Positions 1 through 11,220 of a DNA stretch of 64,000 nucleotides are shown here, one piece after another; the stretch's first letter is position 1; every line of letters begins with the position of its first letter. Below the pieces are notes generated by a model. It was given only the letters and a program-made list of their open reading frames with translations. It was not told the origin of the DNA and searched no databases. The stretch lies in contig VICG01000012.1 in the NCBI GenBank assembly GCA_008692225.1, positions 1,736,001-1,800,000 on the forward strand, in the 5' to 3' direction. Made by a program: the position numbers and the translations under genes. This stretch comes from Monilinia fructicola (taxonomy: Eukaryota; Ascomycota; Leotiomycetes; Helotiales; Sclerotiniaceae).

Positions 1-37
1 GCAAGATACATGAGAGGTGAAGAAAATATACCCTTAC

Positions 38-131
38 CATCCTCCGACTCCTCCTCGTTGTCGCTTTCGCCCATGAGAACGTCATCCTCATCACTTGATC
101 CTCCAGACATGAAGTCGTCCTCGGAATCCAT
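38..131 (-). CDS. First exon of a gene leaving the left edge; possibly an Ariadne-like RBR E3 ligase
   Basis: On the minus strand an ATG at 131 opens 31 codons of very acidic, Ser-rich protein (begins MDSEDDFMSGGSSDEDD) and ends at a good donor (GTAAGG, positions 37-32). The rest lies outside the window. Fungal Ariadne-type RING-between-RING ubiquitin ligases begin with a similar MDS(D/E)DDFMS acidic stretch, which is the only basis for the guess; no RING is visible. The frame stays open upstream to about 325 without an ATG and includes a basic KKRK stretch. An upstream exon joined at the AG near 300 is therefore possible, which would make the true start earlier. Any acidic nuclear protein would look the same. 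Confidence 0.4.
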
Positions 132-403
132 ACTGTTGCTGTTGGTTTGTGGGGAGGGAAGTGCCGTGGTCTGTTCTGAAGATGCCAAAGTAGATGCTGC
201 TGCTGAGGCGATCCGTTTGTTGGATCGAGTCTCGTTATTATCGTTGGGTGGAATCGCCTCAGCCGCCTTTCTCTTTTTAGATTGGGACGAAATGGTGACT
301 GTGAGTGAGTGCTTGGCTCGTCAAAATCGACGAGGTCCTACGCACACAACAAGGCTACCGAAGATGGATGATTTCGGTGTGAATGACCCTCGAGGGTGAC
401 GGG

Positions 404-2049
404 GGTCAGAGGTGGCGTGTGATTGTAAAAGTACGGAGTAGGGAACCTGATGATTAGATTGAAAATTGATCAAGGATTCGCCGAGACCTTCTTGCTTTTA
501 CTTGAAGGCAGAAGGAAGAAGGAAGAAGGAAGAAGGAACAAAATGTGTTTTCTTGAGGTAGAAACAAATTGAAGACGGTCAGAAGGAGGAAGTGATGAGA
601 GTGAGAGAGGATGAGTGTGAGAATATGTAAGTGTGTCAGTATAAGTGTTATGTAAGTGTACGGAGTAAAGTATTTAAAGTAGTGCAATGTGCAAAGTGCA
701 AAGCGTACGGCGTATATCCACAGGCATGTATGTAAATTGTGTGTTGAACCTTATTAGGTTGGATTTCGGGGTCGTAGTTGATGTGGCTACTACTTCCTTT
801 GGTTACTGCAACGATGGATACTGTCACTCCGTACAAGCACAGAGGAGATATAGGTATAGACTGACTGACGACCATCCAGGGCCACTGCTGTTGTGCTTGC
901 TGGTTGGTCTGGTCTGACTAAGTTTTAGAAATTCGATACTCGCTAGTCTCATACGGTACTAGTGCAGCTCAATGCTGCCTCGCTTTATTAACCACACCAG
1001 ACCGTATTTAGAACAGTAATAATAATGATAATAACGATAATAACGATAATAACGATAATAATGATAATGATGATAATGATGATAATAATACTACTACTAC
1101 TACTACTACTCTAGCCCTGGAGACCTGGTCATCGGTACAAGTTGAACTAACCTTGGAACCTCGGAACCTTGGAAGTAAGTACGGAGTACCTACCTAGCCC
1201 TGGAGGTACTTCCTACTCACTCTATTGTCCACAGGTACTTTTAAAGGCCGGGTACGGCAACTAAATTGGCTTTGGGTGACTACGGCTACCTATGGCTACC
1301 TGCTTATCTAATCAATAAATAATTATAAATCGAAAGGAAAACTGAAGCGCTTACCCCATTTCCAATTAGCGTCTATCATAGGCGGCTCAGAGCGGGTCCG
1401 AGGTACCGATCCGATCTTAGCCGATTAATATATAATATCTCTCTCTCTCTGTCTAGGCACATGTTCGGTGCGTACGGAGTATTGATATTGACATTGATAT
1501 TCTTACCTAATATACCTAGGTACCTAGGTATATATCTATACAATACAGCAGATATATTTCACCTTCAGATATATATATATATGATTATATATATCCATAA
1601 GGTTATCCCAGTACCTAACCTGGAACAACCAATAATGATGAGCCACAACCAGTTATGGATGGATCGGGTCCTCATACCTTCCTTGATTTGTCATCAACTC
1701 GTTCACTGTTCGTTCCCGCCCCAGGAATTACGTTGGGTCGGAATACATCCCCTCTTCATCTCTACTCACTTTTATCCGTATTCCTGTTTGGCCTGTTCGA
1801 ACATTGGGAGGTTCCATCCCATTTTTCAACTGAAGGATTTCTAACCCGTCACCTCAACTAGCCTATGTATTAGCCAACCAATCAAGATTAGACCTGCAAT
1901 GTACCAAGGGAATACTCACGCAAAGCACACATCAGCATGAGTGTTTGAAAGGCAGAGTCTAAGCCATCATTGTTCAAATTGCTTTTTCGGCTTGGCATAG
2001 CCCTGGTTTGTAGCATAGAAACACAATCTCTTTCAGCGCGGCCTTTGGA
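404..2049. other. Intergenic low-complexity DNA
   Basis: No supported gene. The stretch is rich in short repeats: AAGGA/GAAGGAAGAA tracts near 508-540, a trinucleotide ATA/ATG/ACG array at 1017-1085 followed by (ACT)n to about 1112, a CT tract at 1438-1452, overlapping TACCTAGGTA palindromes at 1513-1530 and (TA)n around 1560-1600. Four copies of TACGGAGTA lie at 432-440, 659-667, 1180-1188 and 1473-1481. It may serve as promoter DNA for the gene at the left edge. Confidence 0.6.
1017..1112. repeat. Trinucleotide microsatellite (ATA/ACG/ATG then ACT)
   Basis: An imperfect run of AATAATGATAATAACG-type units changes abruptly into about nine ACT triplets at its right end. No open reading frame uses it. 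Confidence 0.85.
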
Positions 2050-2850
2050 ATGCAAGTCCCCGTCCTCATTCTAGGCAGTGGTATCGGTGGTATATCCTGA
2101 TCTCTCTTTCTACCCCAGCACGGGACAAAGTCTCTCCTTATTGAGCATCACTTGGAACATCCATTCACCCACGAGCTCATATCAATACCCGAACCATGGA
2201 AGTTTATCGTGGTCTCGAGATTGACGAACGTGTGCGAGAAGCCGGCGCATCGATGAATGCCACTATAGGTATGTGTAAAGGGCAATCACTCAAAGAAGAG
2301 AATGAGAAGTCCCAGGAAGTTTCTTCTGGCTGGCTTGATGGATTTACTCAATCCGGTAAGGGGCTCATTCGTGACTCAGGATATGGCTAAAGCGCTTTTG
2401 ATTTGTGTTGCAAAAGAACGAGGGAATGATTCGTGCTTTTATACAAATTGTTTAATTTTAAACAAGATGAAGATAGTGTTACGACCCCCCTAAAAGACTG
2501 AGAAGCTGGTACCGTATCTTTTGTTCGTGCAGGTCATCATGTTGCAGCCGATGGATTAGGAAGTCCAGTCCAGAATTAACTCAAGGACAATATATCAGGA
2601 CAAGGTACCATGGGATATTTACTCATTATACTTTTCCACGCAGAGCTGAAATTCCTAGTTCGCCAACGAGAATTTCATTTCAGCATGATTGAAAGTCCGG
2701 AGGCGAAGGGCCTATTCACGACCCATCAACAATAACGACCGTTGGTTTTTCCATGTGTCATATGTTCTCTCAAAGGTCGAGCAAGTCTCAGACTTCACTC
2801 ACAAAAAATGGAAGAGCATTCTCCCAGTGTGCCACTATCGTTCAATAATT
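2050..2850 (+). pseudogene. Decayed FAD-dependent aromatic-ring monooxygenase
   Basis: Translation gives MQVPVLILGSGIGGIS, a dinucleotide-binding GxGxxG motif, and then an in-frame TGA. It continues with SLFLPQHGTKSLLIEHH, shifts frame, and resumes with NTRTMEVYRGLEIDERVREA (about 2186-2250). Further pieces appear in other frames: KFLLAGLMDLLNPV, VTQDMAKALL (about 2302-2400), GQGTMGYLL, ELKFLVRQREF and SPEAKGLFT (about 2600-2730), and DRW(F)FHVSYVLSK (about 2740-2780). The order matches the PF01494 family of phenol/salicylate-type hydroxylases, which use FAD and NADPH to hydroxylate aromatic substrates. At least one stop and several frameshifts make it non-functional. The C-terminal third, including the second FAD motif with conserved GD, is absent. 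Similarity stops near 2850, where it meets a P450 relic on the other strand. Confidence 0.75.
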
Positions 2851-3940
2851 TGAGGTGTCTTCTTGAGAGTGGAGTCCATCATCCACTGTAGCATATCGAC
2901 CTGTCGACTAATGGTAGCTCCAAAATATATCTCATGATATTATTGGCAACCACTAAATGTTCTTACTGGTTTCTCAGTGAGTCATTCGCCGTTTTTCATG
3001 CGCTCCCAGAGCACTTCCATAATACTCCCATAAACCATCTCTTTTGCACTATCCCACTCCATTGCAATCCTACCAAGAACTCTGGATTTTTCAAGATCGG
3101 TCAAGGCAACACCGAGTCAGAGAATTGTGAGTCTTACTCGCCGACTGCAGAAGAGATCCACCTCGAGATTTCTTGTGCAAAGCGTGAATTGCGGATAAAC
3201 GAAGTTGCATTTTACCCAAACGTTGGGTCACCCGCTGAGAAAATTTAGCTCAGTGTGCATAGGATTTTGCAATCAATAATACGCATCCAATTCTTTTCCA
3301 ATCATGACAACTTTGGGCAGCCTCTCAAACGCATGTTAGGAAAGTATGAACGGTTGTTGCTTCATCCATACTGTGCTTTGATTAGAGCAAGCTTGAACAT
3401 TGGCATTGATGGCAACCAGCCAGGTCAACTTGTTGCATTATCGAATTCCCGTCCAAAAGGGCGTCTAATCTCGCTCTTCAATAAGGGAATGACAGCGTGT
3501 ATGTTTCTCTTGAATAGACCTTTTAGGCTGTGTACAAGAATCGTGTGCCTAGATCTTTTGGATCCAACTTGAATCCGTGGAAGATAATCTGTGTGGCCAG
3601 TTGCCACAACTCAAGTAATCCAATTGTTAGATGCTACAAGATAGGGTGATCGACCAAGTTGAATTTGAACTAACCTGTTCCACAATTGGATTGAACCAAA
3701 GTTGGTCCTGCGGCGCACGTTCGACTTCATCGAGTTGTTGTGAATTTTTAATGGTTGTTCTGTATTTGCTGATGCCGGATATAGTGAATGGCTTACCACT
3801 AGCCTGGCACTCGTGGAAGAAAAGTAGAAATACAAACGTGGAGGCCCAATTCCAATGTAATATGGATATCGTCGAGGATCGCTCATCATTCAAAACCTGA
3901 ATTATGAGCGACGTAAAGATGTTTGCTAGTTCAAGCATCG
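2850..3940 (-). pseudogene. Decayed cytochrome P450 fragment (first relic)
   Basis: Read on the minus strand, pieces in several frames resemble the N-terminal half of fungal secondary-metabolism P450s. These are KYRTTIKNSQQLDEVERAPQ followed by DQLWFNPIVEQV (about 3690-3790), LVHSLKGLFKRNIHAVIPLL (about 3470-3530), and RQVDMLQWMMDSTLKKTPQ (about 2850-2900), the region before the I-helix. The I-helix, ExxR and heme-binding segments are missing; the coding trace ends where the monooxygenase relic begins. Stops interrupt every frame. The identification rests on the pattern of scattered motifs and is weaker than for the second P450 relic. Confidence 0.45.
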
Positions 3941-5189
3941 TGAAATTTGAAAGCTCTAGAGAGTATCACTGCATAGAATTCTTGATGCTGAAAGACTTTC
4001 CTGAAAGGGTAGGCATGTGTCAGTTATATAAAGGCACAAGACCAAGAGGTAACCGGAAAGAGTGTTTTCTCATAATCAATCGCCGGTCTGAACAAAGAGT
4101 CTGAAAACTCCGATTTCAAGGGGAGAGTGGACTACAAGCTACGAGCACACAGTTGTATGTGGTGCGGGAAGGTGATGAATACCATTGGCTACCAGAACTT
4201 TGAGACCAAGAGGAAGGCTCTCAAACGTTACCCTTGTGCTCGAGTGGCGGCAACTAATACCCGTTGTATCATAAGCATCGAATGTTTATGTTTGGAACGA
4301 AAGTGGCTGTATGGTGAGAACCGACATAAGATCTCGATTCCCGTTCCCTATAGTCCTTTCATCATGCATCATTTGTGCATATAATAACACATGAAGGTGG
4401 AGAGCATTCTTCAGTAGTAGTTGCACGTAAATCTGGCACCTCGAAGACACCAAATCAAACTTCAGCTGCAAAAGTATAGTGATTGGAAGATGAATAGCAC
4501 GAAATTGGGATGGTTCCTGCCTTAACGTGCATACACACACATGTATGTACCGTTCTGTAAGTCTGTCACATTCCATGATGTTGATCTCCCACAATACTTG
4601 ATCATTGGGCAACAATCAGACCAAGGTCTAGGAACTTGAAATATGATGCAGAGATTCAGGTCGAAGGACGGCGCGGACAAGACAAACTCGCCGAGTTCTA
4701 CATCCTCATTTCTACGCCCCCAGACTGATGCGTCATCATTCTTTTTGCACTCGGAGGCTCGCGCCTCCGATCCGCTTTTGCGAATCCTCGAGGTGTGTGC
4801 CAGGCGTGCAATTCGGCCGGAGAAGTTCTGCAAAATTGACAGTGTCGGTGACATGCCAAATATCGTACCACTGGGACTGGTCCAAAGGGTTCGCTATATC
4901 AAACTACGTAGTAATGACAATTATGATAAATTTCACCGAGGGTGTGGCGTATGATAAATGCGATTATCAAAACAGCCTGGATCTTTCAGGTAGATTTGTG
5001 ACTGTCCACGATAAGCGATATATCTGCAAGTTCGTGAAAAACACGTCGTTAGAGATATCAACAGCTGTATCAGTGACACTGTTACGAAAATGGGCCCTAT
5101 CAACTAAGAGGAATTTAAATTACAGGAGTGATGGGACCTGATCCCACCGCGTTCCGGTAGTACTGGTGTACGTACAACCTAGGGCATTT
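3941..5189. other. Unassigned DNA between two P450 relics
   Basis: No gene that I can support. Short open frames exist on both strands (for example + 4127-4384 and 4643-4954) but show no recognised domain. A TATATAAAGG string lies at about 4026 but no coding start follows convincingly. It may hold further decayed gene fragments. Confidence 0.4.
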
Positions 5190-7215
5190 ACTTTTGATGA
5201 AGATTATCGAGAGCATCTTGCCCCTTCATAGGTGGTAGCACACCCAAAGCAAGCATGGTCGTATCGACTTTTGGAAAGGGTTGAGCTTCGGCGCCACTCT
5301 TGGCACCGTCCTGCTACACCACCCCGAAGCGAGAAAGAAGCAGAGCTATACAAACAAGAAGCTCCTCCATTGCCAGCCAGCGACCAGGAAAATGAGAGAT
5401 CCCGCTGCCACAAGGCCGAGAGCTGCTACTCTTGCTTAATTCCGTGTTTCGTAAAAAGCACTCCGAGTCGAACTCATGGATGCTTGCACCGAATACCAGA
5501 GGGTCAAGATATAACTGATGCGTGGGCGCAGAACCTTGGACCCTATTCGCAAAATGGCGTTTCTCATTATGCTGTCGGCTGATACATCGCGTACAGTGAC
5601 AGTAATAATCACAAATGATGTGCTGATACGAAGGACCTCTTCGTATACGGCCACGAGGCGGCGGCATGCTTCAAAACGGCCATTTAGAGCTTCTAGACCA
5701 ATGGCCACTGCTGGCTCGGTCTCGGCGAGTATTGATTCATGTAGCGTGGGGCCAAATGAAATTTAGGATAGAACCCCAAACAAATGTTTGCATGCGTTTC
5801 CGTTGATGCTCAACAGATTCAGTCCGTCAGCGGGGCACTCGGACGGATAGTGAAAGTTTTACAGACGAGCATAGCACAGAGCAACGTCCGTCCAGAAGGG
5901 CCCGAAAGGAAAAAAAGAAGAGATATCGCCCTCACTAATACCTACGCCCCTCAATCTATCTTCCAGCGCGCGAATCATCCACGCTGCATCATTCCTGCGC
6001 TCGCTAGGAAGTTGAAGGTAGCGTAGCATCACCGATCGAATCTCATCTTTCGCGTCATGGACATCTGGTGTCACGAGTCTTGGAGGCTCATAGTTCATTT
6101 TCCGGCTGTTATCATCGAACTTTCGAAATATGTCGCTGAGATTAGGCTGGACTTCGTAAAGGACATTGCCAAAGACGGCTGTCGATACAGGCTTAACTAA
6201 GATCTCATGACAGAGTGCCAAAAGTGAGACTTTCTTGGTGCTTTCCAGAGTCGAGATAACGGTTGTGTGAGACAGCTTGTCCTATCCAATGCATTCACTG
6301 ATATTCACCTGAATCGGGGTGAACAGTGGCTGAACGTGTCCCCCGGACTGGAGCTGCTGTTTGAAAAAATCCTTTCCAGCGTGCGCAAGGACATTCTTCT
6401 GGCATTTTGCCGGCACTTGCAGATGGAGAGAAGAAAGAAGATTGCTGTAACTTTCATTTTCGCTACTGGTTTGCTGTAAGTTGAACAAGTAGTGGGAGCT
6501 GTGTCTTGGAGTGCAACGCTAAGATCTTTTAATGCTATTGAACCTTTCCATAGCTCAGTAGAAATGTCCAATAATCCGCATCTAGAGACAATAATCCTTG
6601 GGACTATGAACCGGTACGCATTCTCCGTAATCATAACGAGCTTCTGCCAAAGACCCGGCTAAGCCCTACTCATTTTTGGTCAAGGTAAGTTCCTGAAAAC
6701 TGTGGACTACCCACGGAAACAGATGAACGCTGCGTCGTCCAAAAATCTACTACGAAAAGAGTCGTCGAAGAGCAATTCCACATTCGATGTTTCTGAGATA
6801 ACCTCTTACAATGATGGCTATACTAAAGGCACGAGCTGCAGGAAATACCATCGAGAGGCTGACTTCGCGTGACTAAAACTTCCGATAGAACATCTTTCAT
6901 TATTCCACTCGAACCTATTATACCCGTTGACCGCGTGATGTGTAGACATATTGCACAAAACATTAAAGATACGAGCGGCCCTAATTTTTCATGTGGTGGA
7001 TATGTGGCTATCTGAATTTCCGAAGCAGGAGCGCTCTGAGGTCGATCTTCACTTCCTTCTTTGTAAGAGAGATGTTCTCCCAGCAGCCTAGATGCATAGA
7101 CAGAAGTAATAAAACCAATCAAGCCTACCCAAGCAGAAGAAATAGCCAACCATACCCAGTGAGTGACAATTGCATGCATATGGCTGATTGCTATAAACTG
7201 AGCTTTCGGGGACAT
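5190..7215 (-). pseudogene. Decayed cytochrome P450 with lost heme cysteine (second relic)
   Basis: On the minus strand, an N-terminal hydrophobic anchor (about 7120-7200) is followed by scattered P450 sequence. A long block at 6221-5859 contains PDVHDAKDEIRSVMLRYLQL and ALEDRLRGVGISEGDISSFF, typical of fungal 7-alpha-hydroxylase-like P450s before the I-helix. At about 5700-5560, VAVYEEVLRIS is the ExxR/K-helix, followed by the AGSKV-like strand. At about 5420-5330, RPCGSGISHFPGRWLAMEE is the heme-binding loop, in which the axial cysteine of the FxxGxxxCxGR signature has become Phe and the leading Phe has become Cys. The C-terminus FPKVDTTMLALGVLPPMKGQ is at about 5280-5220. Pieces alternate between frames and the I-helix is broken. 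P450s are heme monooxygenases and cannot bind heme normally without this cysteine, so the gene is dead. Confidence 0.8.
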
Positions 7216-7747
7216 ACGAATGAATACCTTAGCTCTTGGAGCAATGAAAGATTCCTATCGCATTTAATTAGATGGAATGATGTAGAATCAGTACTATTAC
7301 TCCTGAGAAGGAATGAAAGTTTCTGTCACGACGGTTTTTCGGCAACGATGAGCGCGTGTTAGGAATCTGCCGAGTCAGCAATAAATAGTATGCAGGCAAC
7401 CCATCATAGATTTCGTGGACTCGTATATGGATATATAGAATACTACTAATAAATGACAATCCGTTACATTCTCCATTTTATCAATTCTATAAGTTTCCAC
7501 TACGTATTATACTAGCTCATAGCCTCAATAGGGCGAATACCTTGCCTCCTAAGATGCTTGAACTAAACTAGCAATTGAAGAAAGCTTAGAACAAGAACAC
7601 AACTTATACTGCCTAGGTAGATACGTACGTAGAATACTGATTGGGATACGCGGATTAACTATAAAATTTCGTATTTTCTTGTTTTTTTATTCTGATAATA
7701 ATAATTATGTGAACAGACTTGATTCTCAAGCCCACTTGCAATTACAT
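7216..7747. other. Intergenic; nothing recognised
   Basis: AT-rich DNA between the P450 relic and the 3' end of the GH93 gene. Only short open frames are present and no motif stands out. Confidence 0.5.
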
Positions 7748-8958
7748 CTACGACTCGGCAGCAAGCCCTTTCTCGATATCAATAACACTAACTGTAACCT
7801 TATTCGTCGTACTAGGTGGCAGTTTTCCACCCCCCATAATCAAAAGATGATTCTTATTACTGTCCAAAACCCTCAAGTGTCTCGAGTAACTAGTACTTTC
7901 GGGAGTTTGCACAGTTTTCCATGAATTTTCCGCACCCAACGCTCTATTCACAAAGACTTCGCTGCGGCCTCCGCTACTTACGATTAAAGTACCGTTTTTA
8001 CCACCGACAGGTGTCCAGGTTACGTAGGGAGAGCCGGTAGGTTGAATGCCGTTGTTTGTTATGACGGGAATGCCCGGGGCGGAGAGGAAGGTAAGGGGAG
8101 AGGAGGAAATACGGTAGTAGACAGGGAAGAGGTAAGTGGAGGTGTTGTTTACGGTGGGGCCGCCGCCGTATTCATAGGTCATGATGTATTGGTTATTGGG
8201 TAGTTGCGTGATGGTTGTCATCCCTGGACGGGCGGTATAGGTTGAGTAGTGAACGTCATCTACGAGATCTCCCCAGGTAAGAAGATCCGAGGAAACGGTA
8301 TGCACGAGCTTTTGACCGTACAATGGGTCGCGTTGGTCGGAGTAGTAAACTTGATTTTGCTTAGTATGTATTTTTGCCGGTAGAGACTATATAGAGAACA
8401 CTTACGAACGATTTGTCCCTTGTATGTAAGAAGGAATGGTTCCCAAATCGCAGGAACTCCATTGTCAGGAACGGCCGCACCACCATTAGCCACTGTTGAT
8501 ACATACTCCCAAGAGTATCCGTGATCCAAACTAGCATAAACATCGATCTGAGTCTCACTCAAATCCGCTGGTATAGAAACTCCCGCTGCAATAATAGTAC
8601 CAGCTGGGTACTTTCCGATTTTCTCCGTCAACAAGTATAAGAATGGTTGATATCTCAACCCCCATCCATTAATCTGATCCGTAATATTCGAGATGTGTTT
8701 CCATGATTCGCCACCGTCTGTACTTTCAAAAATGGGGAAATAGACAAGAGGCGGCTGGGGACTATAATTCTCCCAGGTAGCTAGGAGGACACCGCCTGGT
8801 AGCTCGACAGATCGGGCATAGAGAACCCCTGGGTCAGTCCAATTGGCCCCAGGAGTGAAAATGGTGACATCAGAAAAAGTACTAAAAGGTGCAATTGCTG
8901 GAGCTGCGAGAACCGTCTCGAACACTGCAGTAAGCAGCGCAAAGGAGAAGAATCTCAT
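7748..8958 (-). CDS. Secreted GH93 exo-arabinanase (sialidase-like beta-propeller)
   Basis: Two exons (8958-8406 and 8349-7748) joined over a 56 bp intron give 384 residues, the usual size for GH93. The start MRFFSFALLTAVFETVLAAP is a clean signal peptide; an in-frame start further upstream would spoil it. Family motifs follow: TIFTPGANWTDPGVLYAR, LLATWENYSPQPPLVYFPIF, an Asp-box ESTDGGESW (about residue 80), NGWGLRYQPFLY, YYSDQRDPLYGQKLVH across the splice, RPGMTTITQLPNNQYIMTYE and YGGGP. GH93 enzymes such as Fusarium Arb93A and Penicillium Abnx release arabinobiose from the non-reducing ends of alpha-1,5-arabinan, so this enzyme probably acts outside the cell on pectin side chains. The frame is intact, unlike several neighbours. 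Confidence 0.88.
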
Positions 8959-10128
8959 CTTGGAAATATAGATATAGGATGAATAACAGAATGAAAAATG
9001 CACAAGATACAGAGAAAAATCATGACTTTTATACTCACCCCAGACCCCAGAATCCCCAACTTTGATTCACAACAAGGTACTCCGGAAAAATACCCCGCAT
9101 GAGGACACGAAAGGCGCCAAAGTTCCTAAAGTAGAGGCAATGAGGTCTATCACATCGTTAGCTGCAGGGTGCAAGCCACCGCGAAATCTCGCTGATTCCA
9201 TTCCGGAACGCGATGACGGGCTGGGATGGCATATTTACTGGCCATCATTTCATCATGCCTCACATTTATGGGCGATGTATAAGGAAACAAGAATGGGGAA
9301 ATGGATTTGGTATTCCGGAAAGCTACTCTCCAGTTTGGGGAGGTATTCAATGTTGCTCCCCGCAGAAATCCCACGGAGCGGGACTGGTTCGCAAGAATTT
9401 CTATCGAAGCGCACCAATGAAAGAGGCGCGCTAGCAATATCGTACTAACGATGACAAAGAGAACTTGCATCTGGCGTGGAGATGTTACCATGTAAGGAGC
9501 AGCCCAGGGGGAAAAACAGATTTAATGCATCAAAACTTGCACTTGGCATGGAGATGTTATCATGTGAGGAGAAACATGGGGAAAAATATATATTGAATGC
9601 ATGTATTGTACGAGCTGACGGTAAATTGTTTGTCCGAGGTTGAAGCATCTTGTAATGGGTATTGCTCGGTAGGTTGGTTGCCATGGAGCTTTGTGACCAG
9701 GTGCATGAGGTGGTGGGTGCTAAAATGTCATACGACTGACTATCCTGGCACTGATGATGACTTCATCTGGTTGTTGACGATAGACTCCGAATTCATATAC
9801 TATCATCAAAGATCCAATTGACTGGGCAGCATGCAGAGTAAAGTAGTTGAAGAGGAGTACGAGTGGAAGAAGCGTTGTATTGAAGTTTGAAGTCAGAATA
9901 GAAAATAAAAACTAATGTTACGGTTATTTCCGTAACCTTAACTTTAAGGTTAACTAGTTCTCTATCTCAATTACATCATTGCTTCCAAACTTCCCTTGCA
10001 ATTTCTCCATTGACGAGACAAATTGTAAACATCACGAAATATCTTTACCCTTCAAATCGATAACCCATCGTCCAACAACCATCCTCAGATAACCCTAAAG
10101 ACCAATTGACTTCCCACGTACTTACAGA
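8959..10128. other. Intergenic with a diverged direct repeat
   Basis: Open frames on both strands (for example - 9150-9491) match nothing I know and lack splice or start support. The stretch contains a tandem duplication at about 9460-9602 (listed separately) and presumably the promoters of the GH93 and peroxiredoxin genes. Confidence 0.5.
9460..9602. repeat. Diverged tandem duplication, unit about 70 bp
   Basis: The segment from 9460 (AACTTGCATCTGGCGTGGAG) recurs from 9534 (AACTTGCACTTGGCATGGAG). Both copies continue with GATGTTA(C/T)CATGT(A/G)AGGAG, a G-run with AAAAA, and TGAATGCAT or TTAATGCAT. Many differences are C/T or G/A transitions. Confidence 0.8.
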
Positions 10129-11220
10129 ATGGCAGCCAGATTCGCTATTCGTCGCTTTGCCGCCCCCCAAGCCTTCCGCACCTTCTCCACCACCCCCGCG
10201 CATTCATCAAAGTCGGCGATAAAATCCCCAACCTCGATACTTTGGTCGAGAACTCTCCCGCCAACAAGGTCAATCTGAGTGAGCTTACAACCGGCAAAGC
10301 TTTGATCATTGGAGTTCCCGCTGCTTTCAGTATGTATTAGCCTCTTCTTTCAGTCTTTTGGTTTTCATCTTCACCGAGACAGCTAGCTTCATTGCCACTC
10401 CAATTGCACCGGCATTCGATTTTAGCTCATCTAATATTTGTTATGATTAATATCAAAACCAATATAAATATAAACGACGCAAAGAAATGAGCTCGAACAA
10501 TAAACTAACAACAACCCAGGCCCCTCATGTTCCAACTCCCACATCCCAGGTTACATCAACCACCCCAAGCTCAAGGAAGCGGGCAATGTGTTTGTCGTTG
10601 CAGTCAATGATCCATTCGTGTAAGTGAGATCGCAAGACAGACTTGGGAATCCCTTATCCCTATTCTCTTCTTCCCACACTCCTCATGTCCAAACCTCAGG
10701 AACAAATCGTATCACAAGGACATCCATCACGTGAACTCCCCCATCAATCAACGATCCGAACGCTAACCCCCAATTTCCAGCACCAAAGCATGGGGCTCAA
10801 CTCTCGATCCCACCGGAGAATCGGGCGTGAGTAAACCTCCCACAATCAATTGCCCATCCTCCACCCCCTCTGCCCTTCCCCCTCCATATCCTCCCCTCCC
10901 CCAAACCAGCTCTAACCCCAACCCCACCCCTAGATCCGCTTCCTCGGCGACCCCACCGCATCCTTCACCTCAGCCCTCGACCTAACCTTCGACGGCACCG
11001 CCATCTTCGGCGGCCCCCGCAGCAAACGCTACGCCCTCGAGATTGAAGACGGCAAAGTAAAGGCTCTCCACGTCGAGCCGGACAACACCGGCTTAGATGG
11101 TACATTCCTCCCCTTCCCTTCCCTTCCCTTCTGCCCCTCCCTCCCTCCCTCAAAACCTCACTAACGCAACATTTACCCCCCCACCCCACAGTCAGCGCCG
11201 CTTCCAAAGTCCTCGGTTAA
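10129..11220 (+). CDS. Mitochondrial peroxiredoxin, Prx5/PMP20 type (frame broken once)
   Basis: Five exons (10129-10329, 10520-10619, 10781-10826, 10934-11099, 11192-11220) total 542 nt, one base short of 181 codons. The first 23 codons, MAARFAIRRFAAPQAFRTFS plus TTP, form a typical mitochondrial presequence. The next frame gives AFIKVGDKIPNLDTL, VPAAFSPSCSNSHIPGYI with the peroxidatic Cys, VFVVAVNDPFVTKAWG, IRFLGDPTASFTSALDL, YALEIEDGKVKALHVEPD and the end VSAASKVLG. This is the fungal thiol peroxidase related to Asp f 3, which reduces H2O2 and alkyl peroxides with thioredoxin or glutathione. The two parts are in different frames and join at the C-run 10193-10197; one more C would restore continuity. 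All splice phases agree once that base is allowed for, so a base-calling error is more likely than a dead gene. Confidence 0.88.

Noticed and set aside
4127..4384. A frame with Cys-x2-Cys (CMWC) and KRKALKRYPCA, faintly like a transposase zinc region
   Set aside because: Too short, no catalytic residues, no terminal repeats, and no second supporting segment nearby.
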